Below, in pieces: positions 53,047 to 61,146 of a stretch of DNA of 64,000 nt. Origin of the DNA: JBKCUK01 sp046318415 (lineage in GTDB: Bacteria; Pseudomonadota; Alphaproteobacteria; Caedimonadales; Caedimonadaceae); the NCBI GenBank assembly GCA_046318415.1, contig JBKCUK010000010.1, positions 186,001 through 250,000 on the forward strand, given 5' to 3'. A program made the translations under genes and the position numbers. The first letter of the stretch is position 1, and each line of letters starts with the position of its first letter. The notes beneath the pieces were generated by a model. That model did no database searches and was not told where the DNA came from. It saw only the letters and a list, made by a program, of their open reading frames with translations.

Positions 53047-53865
53047 CTAGTCTAGGAAAAAGTCAGGCACAAGACGTGCACCGGGGGTCACATCGTAGAC
53101 CGATAAATCGGTGACGCCCTCTTCTTGCAACACGGTATCATCGATAAAAAACTGCCCCGTGCATTCGCGTGAAGGACGCTTTAAAATGGCGAATGCAGCA
53201 TCCGCCATGATCTCTGGCTTGCGGCTTGCCTTCATCAAGGCTTCGCCCCCCAGCATGTTCACGGCTGCTGTTGCAATGGTGGTGCGCGGCCACAACGCGT
53301 TCACAGCAATCCCATGGCTGCGGAATTCCTCGCTCATCCCAAGAACGCACATGCTCATGCCGTACTTCGACATGGTATAGGCACAATGATTTTTGAACCA
53401 TTTGGAATTCATGTTCAGCGGCGGCGATAGCATAAGAACATGGGGATTGTCGGCCTTTTGCAGATGGGGAATGCAGGCCTGCGTCGCAGCAAAGGTTGCC
53501 CGCATATTGACCCCCATCATCAAATCAAAACGCTTCATGGGGGTGTCCAGGGTTTTCGTGAGTTGGATGGCACTGGCATTATTAATCAGCATATCAATGC
53601 CCCCAAAAGCCTCAACGGCCTTCGCCACCGCCGCTTCGATTTGCGCCTCATCCCGCACATCGGTGACAACCGGCAGGGCATGCCCCCCCGCTGCTTTGAT
53701 TTCCTCGGCCACTGTGTGGATGGTACCTTCAAGTTTTGGATGGGGTTGATCGGTCTTTGCGGCAATCACAACATTGGCGCCCTGGGACGCTGCTTTTAGC
53801 GCAATTGCCCGCCCAATCCCTCGACTACCACCGGTGATAAAAACTGTTTTCCCGTGCCAGAGCAT
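53047..53865 (-). CDS. Short-chain dehydrogenase, HSDL2-like
   Basis: 272 residues. The cofactor loop is ITGGSRGIGRAIALKAA, then NNASA and the active site YTMSKYG. The segments KLEGTIHTVAEEIKAAGGHA, TPMKRFDLMMGVNMRATFA, LMLSPPLNMNSKWFKNHCAY are distinctive of hydroxysteroid dehydrogenase-like protein 2 and bacterial relatives. Animal HSDL2 has a C-terminal SCP2 sterol-carrier domain, which is absent here. The substrate is not established; the neighbours (thioesterase, enoyl-CoA hydratase) point to acyl-CoA or lipid metabolism. Confidence 0.88.
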   Translation of the reverse strand: MLWHGKTVFITGGSRGIGRAIALKAASQGANVVIAAKTDQPHPKLEGTIHTVAEEIKAAGGHALPVVTDVRDEAQIEAAVAKAVEAFGGIDMLINNASAIQLTKTLDTPMKRFDLMMGVNMRATFAATQACIPHLQKADNPHVLMLSPPLNMNSKWFKNHCAYTMSKYGMSMCVLGMSEEFRSHGIAVNALWPRTTIATAAVNMLGGEALMKASRKPEIMADAAFAILKRPSRECTGQFFIDDTVLQEEGVTDLSVYDVTPGARLVPDFFLD

Positions 53866-53891
53866 TTTATTCTCCTTTGATTTAATGTGTT

Positions 53892-54689
53892 TTAGGAGGT
53901 CTTTCTTTTATTCAAAAACCCATGAACCCTTTGGGCAAACGCATCGGTGGCAACGCACGTGGCAAACGCCTGCCGTTCGTGTTCTAGATGTTGATAAAAA
54001 GCTTCTTTATCCAAAAGCAAGGCGCGCGTTTGCACCAGTGCTTCCTGAGGCAGAGCCATAAGGGAATGGGCAGCCTTTTTTGCATGTTCAAAGGTATTTT
54101 CCACCACATCTGTCACAAGGCCAAAATCATGAGCCTGGTGGGCCGAGAGATTGGTACTGCCGGCAAAAAGCCCCCGTGCCCGCACAACCCCAACCGCCCG
54201 CGGCAGGATATAACTGGCGCCCCCATCAGGGCTGAGGCCCATCTGATTATAGGCCATGGTAAAGTTTGCTTTCGGATGCACCAGGACGTTATCCGCCTGC
54301 AGTGCAAGACTCACTCCAAATCCGGCAGCCACCCCTTCGACGCATGTGATAATGGGTTTTGGCATTTCCACCAAAAGCCGCATCAAATCATTGACATAGC
54401 CCACCAGTTGATAAAAGTAATCACGACGTTCAATGGCCGGCAACTCAAGGGCTTCGCAAAAAAGGTGAATGTCACCGCCGGCCATGAAGTTTCCGCCCTG
54501 CCCGCGCAGGATCAGGGCCTGAACATTGCTGTCCTCGCTGACCGCCCTAAACGCATCGCTAAGAGCATGGGTTAAGTCACGGTTGAGGGCATTCATCACC
54601 TCCGGACGATTGAAGGTAAGGACCATGAGGCCGGCTTCGATCTCTTCCATAAGAAGGACATCAGAAGCTGAGGTGTGCACTGGGCGCAT
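53892..54689 (-). CDS. Enoyl-CoA hydratase/isomerase family protein
   Basis: 265 residues of the crotonase fold. The oxyanion-hole segments are NFMAGGDIHLF and EGVAAGFGVSLALQAD; the substrate loop is NQMGLSPDGGASYILPRAVG. Aspartate in SPDGG, at the position of a catalytic glutamate in hydratases, is usual in PaaG-type isomerases, so isomerase or hydratase activity cannot be distinguished. It starts one base after the thioesterase gene ends and is 26 bases from the SDR gene. Confidence 0.88.
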   Translation of the reverse strand: MRPVHTSASDVLLMEEIEAGLMVLTFNRPEVMNALNRDLTHALSDAFRAVSEDSNVQALILRGQGGNFMAGGDIHLFCEALELPAIERRDYFYQLVGYVNDLMRLLVEMPKPIITCVEGVAAGFGVSLALQADNVLVHPKANFTMAYNQMGLSPDGGASYILPRAVGVVRARGLFAGSTNLSAHQAHDFGLVTDVVENTFEHAKKAAHSLMALPQEALVQTRALLLDKEAFYQHLEHERQAFATCVATDAFAQRVHGFLNKRKTS

Positions 54690-54690
54690 C

Positions 54691-55227
54691 TTAACTTTCC
54701 TCCCCTTCGCCTGCTTTCATCGCCTCTTCCAACTGGGCCCAAGAGACCATGGCCGAAGTCAACATCTGCGGATCGGTATCCACACCAATTGAGGCAAAAA
54801 TCTCCCGTGTTGGCACGCTCTTTCCTCTCGCTACAAACACACCCTTCATAAGGGCATGGGCGATCAATTCACCTTCACGCTCGATTTTTTGCTCCATGAT
54901 CACCCATTTTTCATCCCACCCCACCACACGGGTCTTCAGCACAAAGCGCTGACCAAGGGTAAGGCTGCGCCGATAGCGAATGGTGGATGCCCCAAGCGCC
55001 ACGCCCCAGCGCCGCTTCAGCGCTTGACGACCCACACCGGTACGAAACATTAAATCAATACGCCCCAGATCCATCAGGCTCAAATAGCGCGAATTGGTCA
55101 TATGCATGTTGAGGTCCAGATCCGTCGGCAGAACATGAAAAACGAGTTCGCTCTCATCAAATAATCCCAGACGAGACCTGGAGCGCACGGTTAACAGCAG
55201 GAGAATCAAACGTAGGAGTAGATTCAA
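54691..55227 (-). CDS. Thioesterase family protein, THEM6-like hotdog fold
   Basis: 178 residues. A hydrophobic N-terminus (MNLLLRLILLLLTVRSRS) could anchor it in the inner membrane. HVLPTDLDLNMHMTNSRYLS with LMDLGRIDLMFRTG is the signature shared with the THEM6 group of 4-hydroxybenzoyl-CoA-like hotdog proteins. It probably hydrolyses acyl-CoA; the substrate is unknown. First gene of the three-gene lipid operon that runs into the LRR gene. Confidence 0.82.
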   Translation of the reverse strand: MNLLLRLILLLLTVRSRSRLGLFDESELVFHVLPTDLDLNMHMTNSRYLSLMDLGRIDLMFRTGVGRQALKRRWGVALGASTIRYRRSLTLGQRFVLKTRVVGWDEKWVIMEQKIEREGELIAHALMKGVFVARGKSVPTREIFASIGVDTDPQMLTSAMVSWAQLEEAMKAGEGEES

Positions 55228-55386
55228 GTATGGAGCTCCCTTTATTATGGGTTCAATCTGTCCTCTTTTTTTGAATCATAGACGGCTGACACGAGGGCGC
55301 CAAGGGATTTCTGCGAACCTTTTTGGGCATGGGAACACACTTACAAAGAAAAATGCGCGCAAGTGACACAAAATAAAAAAACGCCA

Positions 55387-55412
55387 CTTTTTGATTATCT
55401 CAAATCAAAAAG
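55387..55412 (-). terminator. Bidirectional terminator after the broken F-box gene
   Basis: The stem CTTTTTGAT/ATCAAAAAG (55387-55395 and 55404-55412) has T-runs on both sides: TGGCGTTTTTTT on the minus strand and GCGGCCTTTTTT on the plus strand. It closes the transcript of the F-box array, 37 bases beyond the last stop. Confidence 0.75.
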
Positions 55413-55449
55413 CAGCGGCCTTTTTTCTTGGATTGAGCTGACTTAGTTA

Positions 55450-56086
55450 TTAATTGCACCAAGAATAGTAAAGTAAATGCCTGAGGTTAATGTTTCCCCG
55501 CATACCACAAATGCCATAAGTGCCATCCCCCATGGGTATAACTTTGGAAAAACTGAGAGATTTCAAGGGGCTATTTACAAGCACTTCGCCATCCTCATCG
55601 GGCGCACCAATCAGGACAGTATTAACCCTACCTTCATTTACCTTCAGCCACTTTTGATAAGCTTCTTCGCTCATAATGGTGGGATTATACACTTCCCACT
55701 TTTGCAGTGTGCCTTCTGAGCTCCAGAGCATCGCGCATAACACGCACGACATCATCTCGGCTTTTATTAGGGCCTCGCTGTAATGAGGAATGCTCATTCT
55801 GGTTTAAAGACTGAAGACCTTTGATTGAGGCGTTCCAAGCAGGACACACTAAGGCCGCCGCTGCCGCATCACGCCCCTCGAGATACGCGAGGACTGACTG
55901 CTGAATTTTAGCATGTAAAAGATTAATACACACAGGGACAAAACGAGATTTGCCCTCGTCTGGCTCGCCACCGGCCAAAGCGTGAGTCATGAACACACGA
56001 GATGTCTCAAGCACCCCCATCGCAAGATAAAAAGGCACTGTGATCGATATTGGCTTTTTGGGTTTAACGAGGAGAGCCCCACTCAT
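55450..56086 (-). pseudogene. Chimeric remnant of a secreted F-box gene
   Basis: Two pieces of the F-box family lie in different frames. The first (from ATG 56086, possibly TTG 56119) has a hydrophobic leader and an F-box-like motif, LLHAKIQQSVLAYLEGRD then AAAAALVCPAWNASIKGL, closely resembling the first F-box of the gene at 59990-61146. The second (from about 55728 to 55450) matches the C-terminus of the gene at 58681-59676: LWSSEGTLQKWEVYNP, IPMGDGTYGICG and NINLRHLLYYSW. The middle, including the YGPY motif, is missing. The likeliest origin is a deletion between two tandem paralogues that also shifted frame. The first part could still yield a 130-residue protein. Confidence 0.8.
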
Positions 56087-56125
56087 TTTAAAGTCCAGGT
56101 GGGCGTTATAGAATGACAAACCGCG

Positions 56126-57175
56126 CTATTCATCCACGTACCGCCAGCGCGAATACAATAAGTAAGGCAGATCAACGTTTGTTTTAAGTTGACAAACCCC
56201 AAAGCGCTCATCGTCCAAGGGCACAACGACGCGTGAAAAAAGCCCCCTCAGCGCTGCGCGGTCAGTAGTTGTGCTGCGAATACCTTCAACGGGATCACAA
56301 AGCTCCCATCTATTCACATTTTCTCCATAGTAATCTCTGAATTCCATGTATGCAGATTTGCTGAGGATTTCCGCTTTTTCAATCTGCCACTCACGCCCTG
56401 TTTGAATATCGTTCCACATTGGCAAGTCACCTGGACTATGCGAGGTGCCTTTCTTAAAAGTCAGGAATCGATTAACCCAGTGCCCCATATTCTCGGGCGC
56501 AATGGCCAAAGGACTAAATCCATAAATATATTTTGGCTGAAATACATGCGTTGATGACCGCCTCACTGCCTGGCGCTCCCAATCAAGCTGGATCAGACCT
56601 TTCATCTCTCCACGAACAGGAGTTAGACAAACGCCACAGAACAAAGTCTGATCATCAGTCCAGTCGGGCTCAGTCGACCATTCTACTGCGTAGGGTCCAT
56701 ACTGCATCCTGCGTGCGATGCGGCAGACTACCCTATTCTCACGTGAGGTTATGTTGAAATGTCTCGTATCAACCTTTGGCACTAAATAGCTAGGATCACG
56801 CGATTCCATCAGGCATGAGTGCCATAGCCACAGATCATGAACAATAGAATTCCATTTCTTCGCTAAAAGAGCGAGGCGCCCAAAGTCTTCTCTTGAGAGA
56901 TGCGAATATATCTCAAGGCGCATCTCAGCAGGCAACGCATGGATTGGGTCTTCATCACAAGGGAAACCACAGACGTCCATTCTTTCAGCTTTTGGCGCTG
57001 GTGCTAGGTTTTCTTGCGCGCCCACCTCTCTGAGGTCACTGGCAAGTGCAGCGGGCACCATCAAGGTTATCCAGAGCTTCACAAGGAGCCACGAAAAAAG
57101 AATCCTATTTTCCTTCAGACAAGCTTCATCCATTGAGCACCGAACGACTTCGTTTAATAATCTTGGGACTTGCAT
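56126..57175 (-). CDS. Secreted F-box protein, array member 2
   Basis: 349 residues from ATG 57175; TTG 57181 and ATG 57133 are alternatives. The hydrophobic stretch LFSWLLVKLWITLMVPAALA ends in ASDL. Residues about 78-120 fit an F-box: IHALPAEMRLEIYSHLSRED then FGRLALLAKKWNSI and WLWHSC. The family motif MQYGPYAVEW follows at 158-166, and the C-terminus reads NVDLPYLLYSRWRY. Between them is WNDIQTGREWQIEKAEILS, shared with paralogues. F-box proteins recruit Skp1 and so SCF ubiquitin ligase in eukaryotes; host targeting is inferred. It ends 39 bases before the broken copy. Confidence 0.75.
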   Translation of the reverse strand: MQVPRLLNEVVRCSMDEACLKENRILFSWLLVKLWITLMVPAALASDLREVGAQENLAPAPKAERMDVCGFPCDEDPIHALPAEMRLEIYSHLSREDFGRLALLAKKWNSIVHDLWLWHSCLMESRDPSYLVPKVDTRHFNITSRENRVVCRIARRMQYGPYAVEWSTEPDWTDDQTLFCGVCLTPVRGEMKGLIQLDWERQAVRRSSTHVFQPKYIYGFSPLAIAPENMGHWVNRFLTFKKGTSHSPGDLPMWNDIQTGREWQIEKAEILSKSAYMEFRDYYGENVNRWELCDPVEGIRSTTTDRAALRGLFSRVVVPLDDERFGVCQLKTNVDLPYLLYSRWRYVDE

Positions 57176-57301
57176 AATCAACGACCAATTTATTGGAAAA
57201 TTGATAAATAGTGTTTTTTTTCGCCGAGATATTGAAAAAGAGAAAAAATCTACAGCGCAAATAAGATGAATAACTAGAAAAGAAAAAAATATATGTGATA
57301 A

Positions 57302-57334
57302 AAAATCCCTGCCTTTCCAAAAAACAGGGATTTT
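57302..57334 (-). terminator. Terminator after F-box array member 3
   Basis: The stem AAAATCCCTG/CAGGGATTTT (57302-57311 and 57325-57334) is followed on the minus strand by TTATCAC after a T-run (GGGATTTTTTATC). It lies 17 bases beyond the stop at 57351, so each array gene may be its own transcript. Confidence 0.8.
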
Positions 57335-57350
57335 ATATTTTTTAGAGTTT

Positions 57351-58403
57351 TTATTTATTTAAACGCCAACTATAATACATTAAGTCACACAAATCAAAAT
57401 TGGCCTTCATAACAACCAATCCATAGTTCTCATCATCCACAGGCAAGCTTTGAGCGCATTCTATACTGACCATTTTTGAGACATTTTTCGTCGGAATTTT
57501 CAGATCCGGAACTTCGTCATGAATCTTAAAAACCTCAAATATTTCAGAGTTTTGGGCGCTTTCTTCATCGTAAATAGCCCGCGAAACAATCAGCGCCTCG
57601 TCAATCCCCCACTCCACACCGGTTTCAGGGTCTTCCCATTTGGGCATGATCTTAAGGTCCGGCGATTCTTCTTGAGCGTCTTTAAACAGCTTCTCCCATG
57701 ATACGATTTGGTGTGCGTTAATGGACGGTACTTGAAACCCTTTAATGGAAACGGGGTGAAAGTTTGGCTGTGTGATCCTTGCTTCATAACGATCGGACGT
57801 GACAACACAAAACTCATCCTTTTCATTGGGACTCAATAACTCGGTACGCAATACTGTTTTGCCCAAACAAGACGAGCGAGCGCCCCATTGAATCGTGTAT
57901 GGACCATGCTGAGTCTCCATAGTCACACGCAAAACAGGACTCAACTCTAAATCCGCACAGAGATTTTTGACGATTCGAGGCGTTAATTTAATTGATCTAT
58001 CTTGTTGCTGCAATTGACGCCAAACCCATGGGCTTTCGGAGATTTCCCTCCAAGCTCTAGACACCAGTCTAAGACGGCCAACTTCTTCCCTAGAGAGATA
58101 GGTGAAAAGGGTTTGACTTAATTCAGCAGGCAAAGCCGAAACCATATCAAAGATGTTTACCTGATTATCCATCACAGGACTTGCCATGACAGAAGAGGGG
58201 TTTGGCGCAGAACCCTCATAACTATGATCGTTCCATTCTTGATATCCACCATTCTGGTGAGGGAGGGACACCAGAGGGGTATTTTCATCCCGTGACCCCA
58301 CAAGATCACTCGCCAACGCACAACTTAAAGACAGTGCTGAGAACATAATAGCCCTGGTTACGCTGGAACGCTTCTTACCTACATCAATTAATAAATTTTT
58401 CAT
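57351..58403 (-). CDS. Secreted F-box protein, array member 3
   Basis: 350 residues. The signal peptide RAIMFSALSLSCALASDL has the shared ASDL end. A 50-residue Ser/Asn/Pro linker leads to a clear F-box at about 88-130: VSALPAELSQTLFTYLSREE, then VGRLRLVSRAWREISESP and WVWRQL. The family motif is TQHGPYTIQW (164-173). Later come WEDPETGVEWGIDEALIVS and the terminal NFDLCDLMYYSWRLNK. It has an AGGA site upstream and its own terminator. No close bacterial family is recognised; function is inferred from the F-box only. Confidence 0.78.
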   Translation of the reverse strand: MKNLLIDVGKKRSSVTRAIMFSALSLSCALASDLVGSRDENTPLVSLPHQNGGYQEWNDHSYEGSAPNPSSVMASPVMDNQVNIFDMVSALPAELSQTLFTYLSREEVGRLRLVSRAWREISESPWVWRQLQQQDRSIKLTPRIVKNLCADLELSPVLRVTMETQHGPYTIQWGARSSCLGKTVLRTELLSPNEKDEFCVVTSDRYEARITQPNFHPVSIKGFQVPSINAHQIVSWEKLFKDAQEESPDLKIMPKWEDPETGVEWGIDEALIVSRAIYDEESAQNSEIFEVFKIHDEVPDLKIPTKNVSKMVSIECAQSLPVDDENYGLVVMKANFDLCDLMYYSWRLNK

Positions 58404-58621
58404 ATCTCACATCCTATTGTTTAACGATAATTTTATAATTAGTATCACATACAATTATTTAAAATAAATAATCCGGATATCGAAATAAAAACTAAATTAA
58501 TATAGATTTACAAAACAAAATGTTGTTATTAGTTCTATTTTTTAATCAAAATCAGCTACGAACAGCTCTAGCGCGAGAGGATGACAGCTATAACTTGAAA
58601 TAGGTAGAAAAAGAGAGCAGC

Positions 58622-58656
58622 CACTGCCCCCCCTTCCTGTGCAGGGGGGGGCAGTG
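58622..58656 (-). terminator. Very GC-rich terminator after F-box array member 4
   Basis: The stem CACTGCCCCCCC/GGGGGGGCAGTG (58622-58633 and 58645-58656) is unusually stable; the minus-strand tail is GGCTGCTCTCTTTTTC. It lies 24 bases past the stop at 58681. Confidence 0.75.
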
Positions 58657-58680
58657 ACCATGAGACCTACAGAAGACCTC

Positions 58681-59676
58681 CTATTTAAAGCGCCAGCTAT
58701 AGTATAGCAAATGCTTAAGATCAAAATTTCCACTCATAAAGCAGGTACCATAGGTCCCGTCACCCATGGGAATGACCCTGCAAACATTGAGCGATTTTAG
58801 GGCGCTATGCACAACCCCTTCCCCGTCATCTTCAGGCGCACCAATAGAGACTCTATTCACTCTTTCACCATTTAGCCTCAGCCATTCCTGATAGCTCTCT
58901 TCGCTCTTAATAGATGGGCTATACACTTTCCACTTTCGCAGTGTGCCCTCTTGGCTCCAAATCAGCGGGGAAGCAGACTCAAAATGTGAAAGATTTTTTT
59001 TAACCTCACTATGTTTCTTGGCCCAGCTTCTTAACTGCTCAATGCTGACTGTGGGCAAATCGAATCCCTCTATTGAACTTGGAAGCAATTCCCTTTTTAC
59101 GGTTACTACCTTTCCAAGATAGGGCAAACCAAAATGAATTTCTGCTTTATGCCGTCCTTGGACTGGGTTTGGCTCTGGGATTTCCATGGTGTATTCAGGA
59201 CCAACAATGAAAGGACCTGCCGACCATTGAATCTTATAGGGGCCGTACTGCACATCTTTTTGGACCATCATTAAATCGTGACTTTCCATGACTTCCTCAT
59301 GGATCACCTGGATATTCTTTGCGTTCACCGGAGGCGCCTTGAGCGTCATGTCTCTGTCGTCGACATAATAGGGAAACAAATGATCTTTGGAGAGCTTATG
59401 CCATCCTTTCGAGACGCACGCTAAACGACCATACTCTTCCCTTGTCAGATAAGATAAAACTTTATGATTCAAGTTATAAGGCAAACGGGAGAGAAGGTCT
59501 GAAGACGCCTCGCCCTGGGCCGACCCCCCTCTTAAAGGCTGACCACTTGACGAATGCGCTATATTGGAAGTCTCTTCATTGAGATCACTGGCCATTACCG
59601 ATGACAACATCAAAGCCGGCAAAAGCAAGGCAGCACGGAACAAAGACGGTGCTGTATTTGATTTAAAAAACTGCAT
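58681..59676 (-). CDS. Secreted F-box protein, array member 4
   Basis: 331 residues. The ATG at 59676 is chosen because TGGAG lies six bases upstream; a GTG at 59688 overlaps that site. The signal peptide LFRAALLLPALMLSSVMASD ends like its neighbours. The F-box is at about 60-102: LLSRLPYNLNHKVLSYLTRE then EYGRLACVSKGWHKLS. VQYGPYKIQW follows, then LIWSQEGTLRKWKVYSP, IPMGDGTYGTCFMSG and NFDLKHLLYYSWRFK. Its C-terminus is the closest relative of the fragment at 55450. Function is inferred as for the other members. Confidence 0.78.
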   Translation of the reverse strand: MQFFKSNTAPSLFRAALLLPALMLSSVMASDLNEETSNIAHSSSGQPLRGGSAQGEASSDLLSRLPYNLNHKVLSYLTREEYGRLACVSKGWHKLSKDHLFPYYVDDRDMTLKAPPVNAKNIQVIHEEVMESHDLMMVQKDVQYGPYKIQWSAGPFIVGPEYTMEIPEPNPVQGRHKAEIHFGLPYLGKVVTVKRELLPSSIEGFDLPTVSIEQLRSWAKKHSEVKKNLSHFESASPLIWSQEGTLRKWKVYSPSIKSEESYQEWLRLNGERVNRVSIGAPEDDGEGVVHSALKSLNVCRVIPMGDGTYGTCFMSGNFDLKHLLYYSWRFK

Positions 59677-59944
59677 GGGAAACTCCACATTTATTACACT
59701 CCTTTTTTATGGAGACTCAATGTCAAAATGACAAATTGAAGAAGCTCCGGCTTTTCTACCAAGTGCAATCCATGCACTTTGCCGGCTTTGAGAACACAAA
59801 ACTTTTCAATAAAAACTGAAGCCGGGAAAACTTGTTGCGTGCTTTTTCACACAAGGATTCTTTGGGCTTCATCGTTGATTCATAATAAAGCCAGGAAAGA
59901 ATAGAGGGACAAAGACGAAGGAAAGGAATAAAGCTGACGCAAAT

Positions 59945-59976
59945 CTGGCCGCCCCACCCCAGGAAAGAGCGGCCAG
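59945..59976 (-). terminator. Possible terminator after F-box array member 5
   Basis: CTGGCCGC/GCGGCCAG (59945-59952 and 59969-59976) forms an eight-base stem 13 bases beyond the stop at 59990. The tail ATTTGCG is poor. It lies in a 313-base gap (59677-59989) in which I see no gene. Confidence 0.45.
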
Positions 59977-59989
59977 AATTTCAAAAAAG

Positions 59990-61146
59990 TCATGTGGAAG
60001 AATACTCATCCTTGAGGCGCCAGTCATAATAAAAAAGATCGCAGAGATCAAAGTTTGCCGCCATACTAAATAACGCATACGTCCCATTCGGCAAAAGAAC
60101 GGCGCGATAACATCGCAGGCTCTTGAGTGTTAACGATTGTTCGCCATAGGGGCGCAAATCAGGATTAGGCCGACCGATCATCCAATAATCAAAGTGATTT
60201 CCATGAATTTCTCGCAGTTCTTCGAGAGATTTATATCTCAGACTTGATAAATTATGAATTTTCCATTCTTTTTTGCTGACGGGGTCATGCCATCTTAATT
60301 CTAGGCTTTGTGCCGGCTTATGCTCATTTTTTTGAGCATTGACCTTTTCAACCCAATCTTGGACTTGCTCGATGGTTACCGCTGGAAACGCTAGACCTGT
60401 CACGCGTGAGGGAGAAAAGGATTGGGTAGTCTTAAACGTATCCTTCACACCCTCTGTGTAGATAAAGTGGATTTCATTTTTGCATGGCACAGCATTCTGA
60501 TGAGCGCTGATTTTTTGCAATTGACACTCAGAATACAAATAGAAGCGGCCCGTTGACCAGCGCACATGACAAGGACCGTACTGCACATCTTTGAAAACTT
60601 CGCCCCCTTTAAGCCCTTAGAGGAAATGTGCAGGCCTTTTCTCGATACAGATGGGATGTGGATAGTTCTGTCACTGATTTGCAGTGCACGCCAAAGAGAG
60701 GGAGCCTCAGCCATCACTTTCCAGTCCCTGGACACCAACGCCAGACGGGCGAGCTCTGCGCGTTCTAGGAAGGAGAAAACATGGAGCCTTAATTCAGCAG
60801 GCAACACCGCCATGATCCCACCCTCTTTATCTTGCCAATCCATTTCCCTATTCACCGGCGTGCCCGTCGCCAGATCATAAACAGACCGAAGGAAAGAAAG
60901 ACCTTTGATATGCTCGCTCCATTGGCGACACACTAAGGATGCGGCAACAGCATCCCGTCCATCGAGATAAGACAAGATGGTTTGCTGAAGCTCTTCGTGC
61001 ACCTTATTGAACAAGCAAATCGGTGAGCTTGACTGCATATCTTCGGCAAGGTCACTGGCTCCGACCACGAACGCCCCTAGCATTGAGAAAGTTAGTGCAA
61101 GAGCAGGCATAACCAATTTCTGACTGTATTGCCCTTGAATAGACAT
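59990..61146 (-). pseudogene. Secreted protein with two F-boxes, array member 5, frameshifted in a G-run
   Basis: The first frame (61146 to 60445) has the signal peptide MPALALTFSMLGAFVVGASD and two F-boxes: about 44-82 (KVHEELQQTILSYLDGRDAV, SLVCRQWSEHIKG) and 111-153 (VLPAELRLHVFSFLERAE, LARLALVSRDWKVMAEAP). At a run of five G (minus strand, 60603-60607) the coding sense moves to the next frame, which carries DVQYGPCHVRW, WHDPVSKKEWKIHNLSS and NFDLCDLFYYDWRLKDE to the stop at 59990. One extra G would give a continuous 385-residue protein. The uninterrupted homology on both sides suggests recent mutation, phase variation or sequencing error. Confidence 0.8.
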
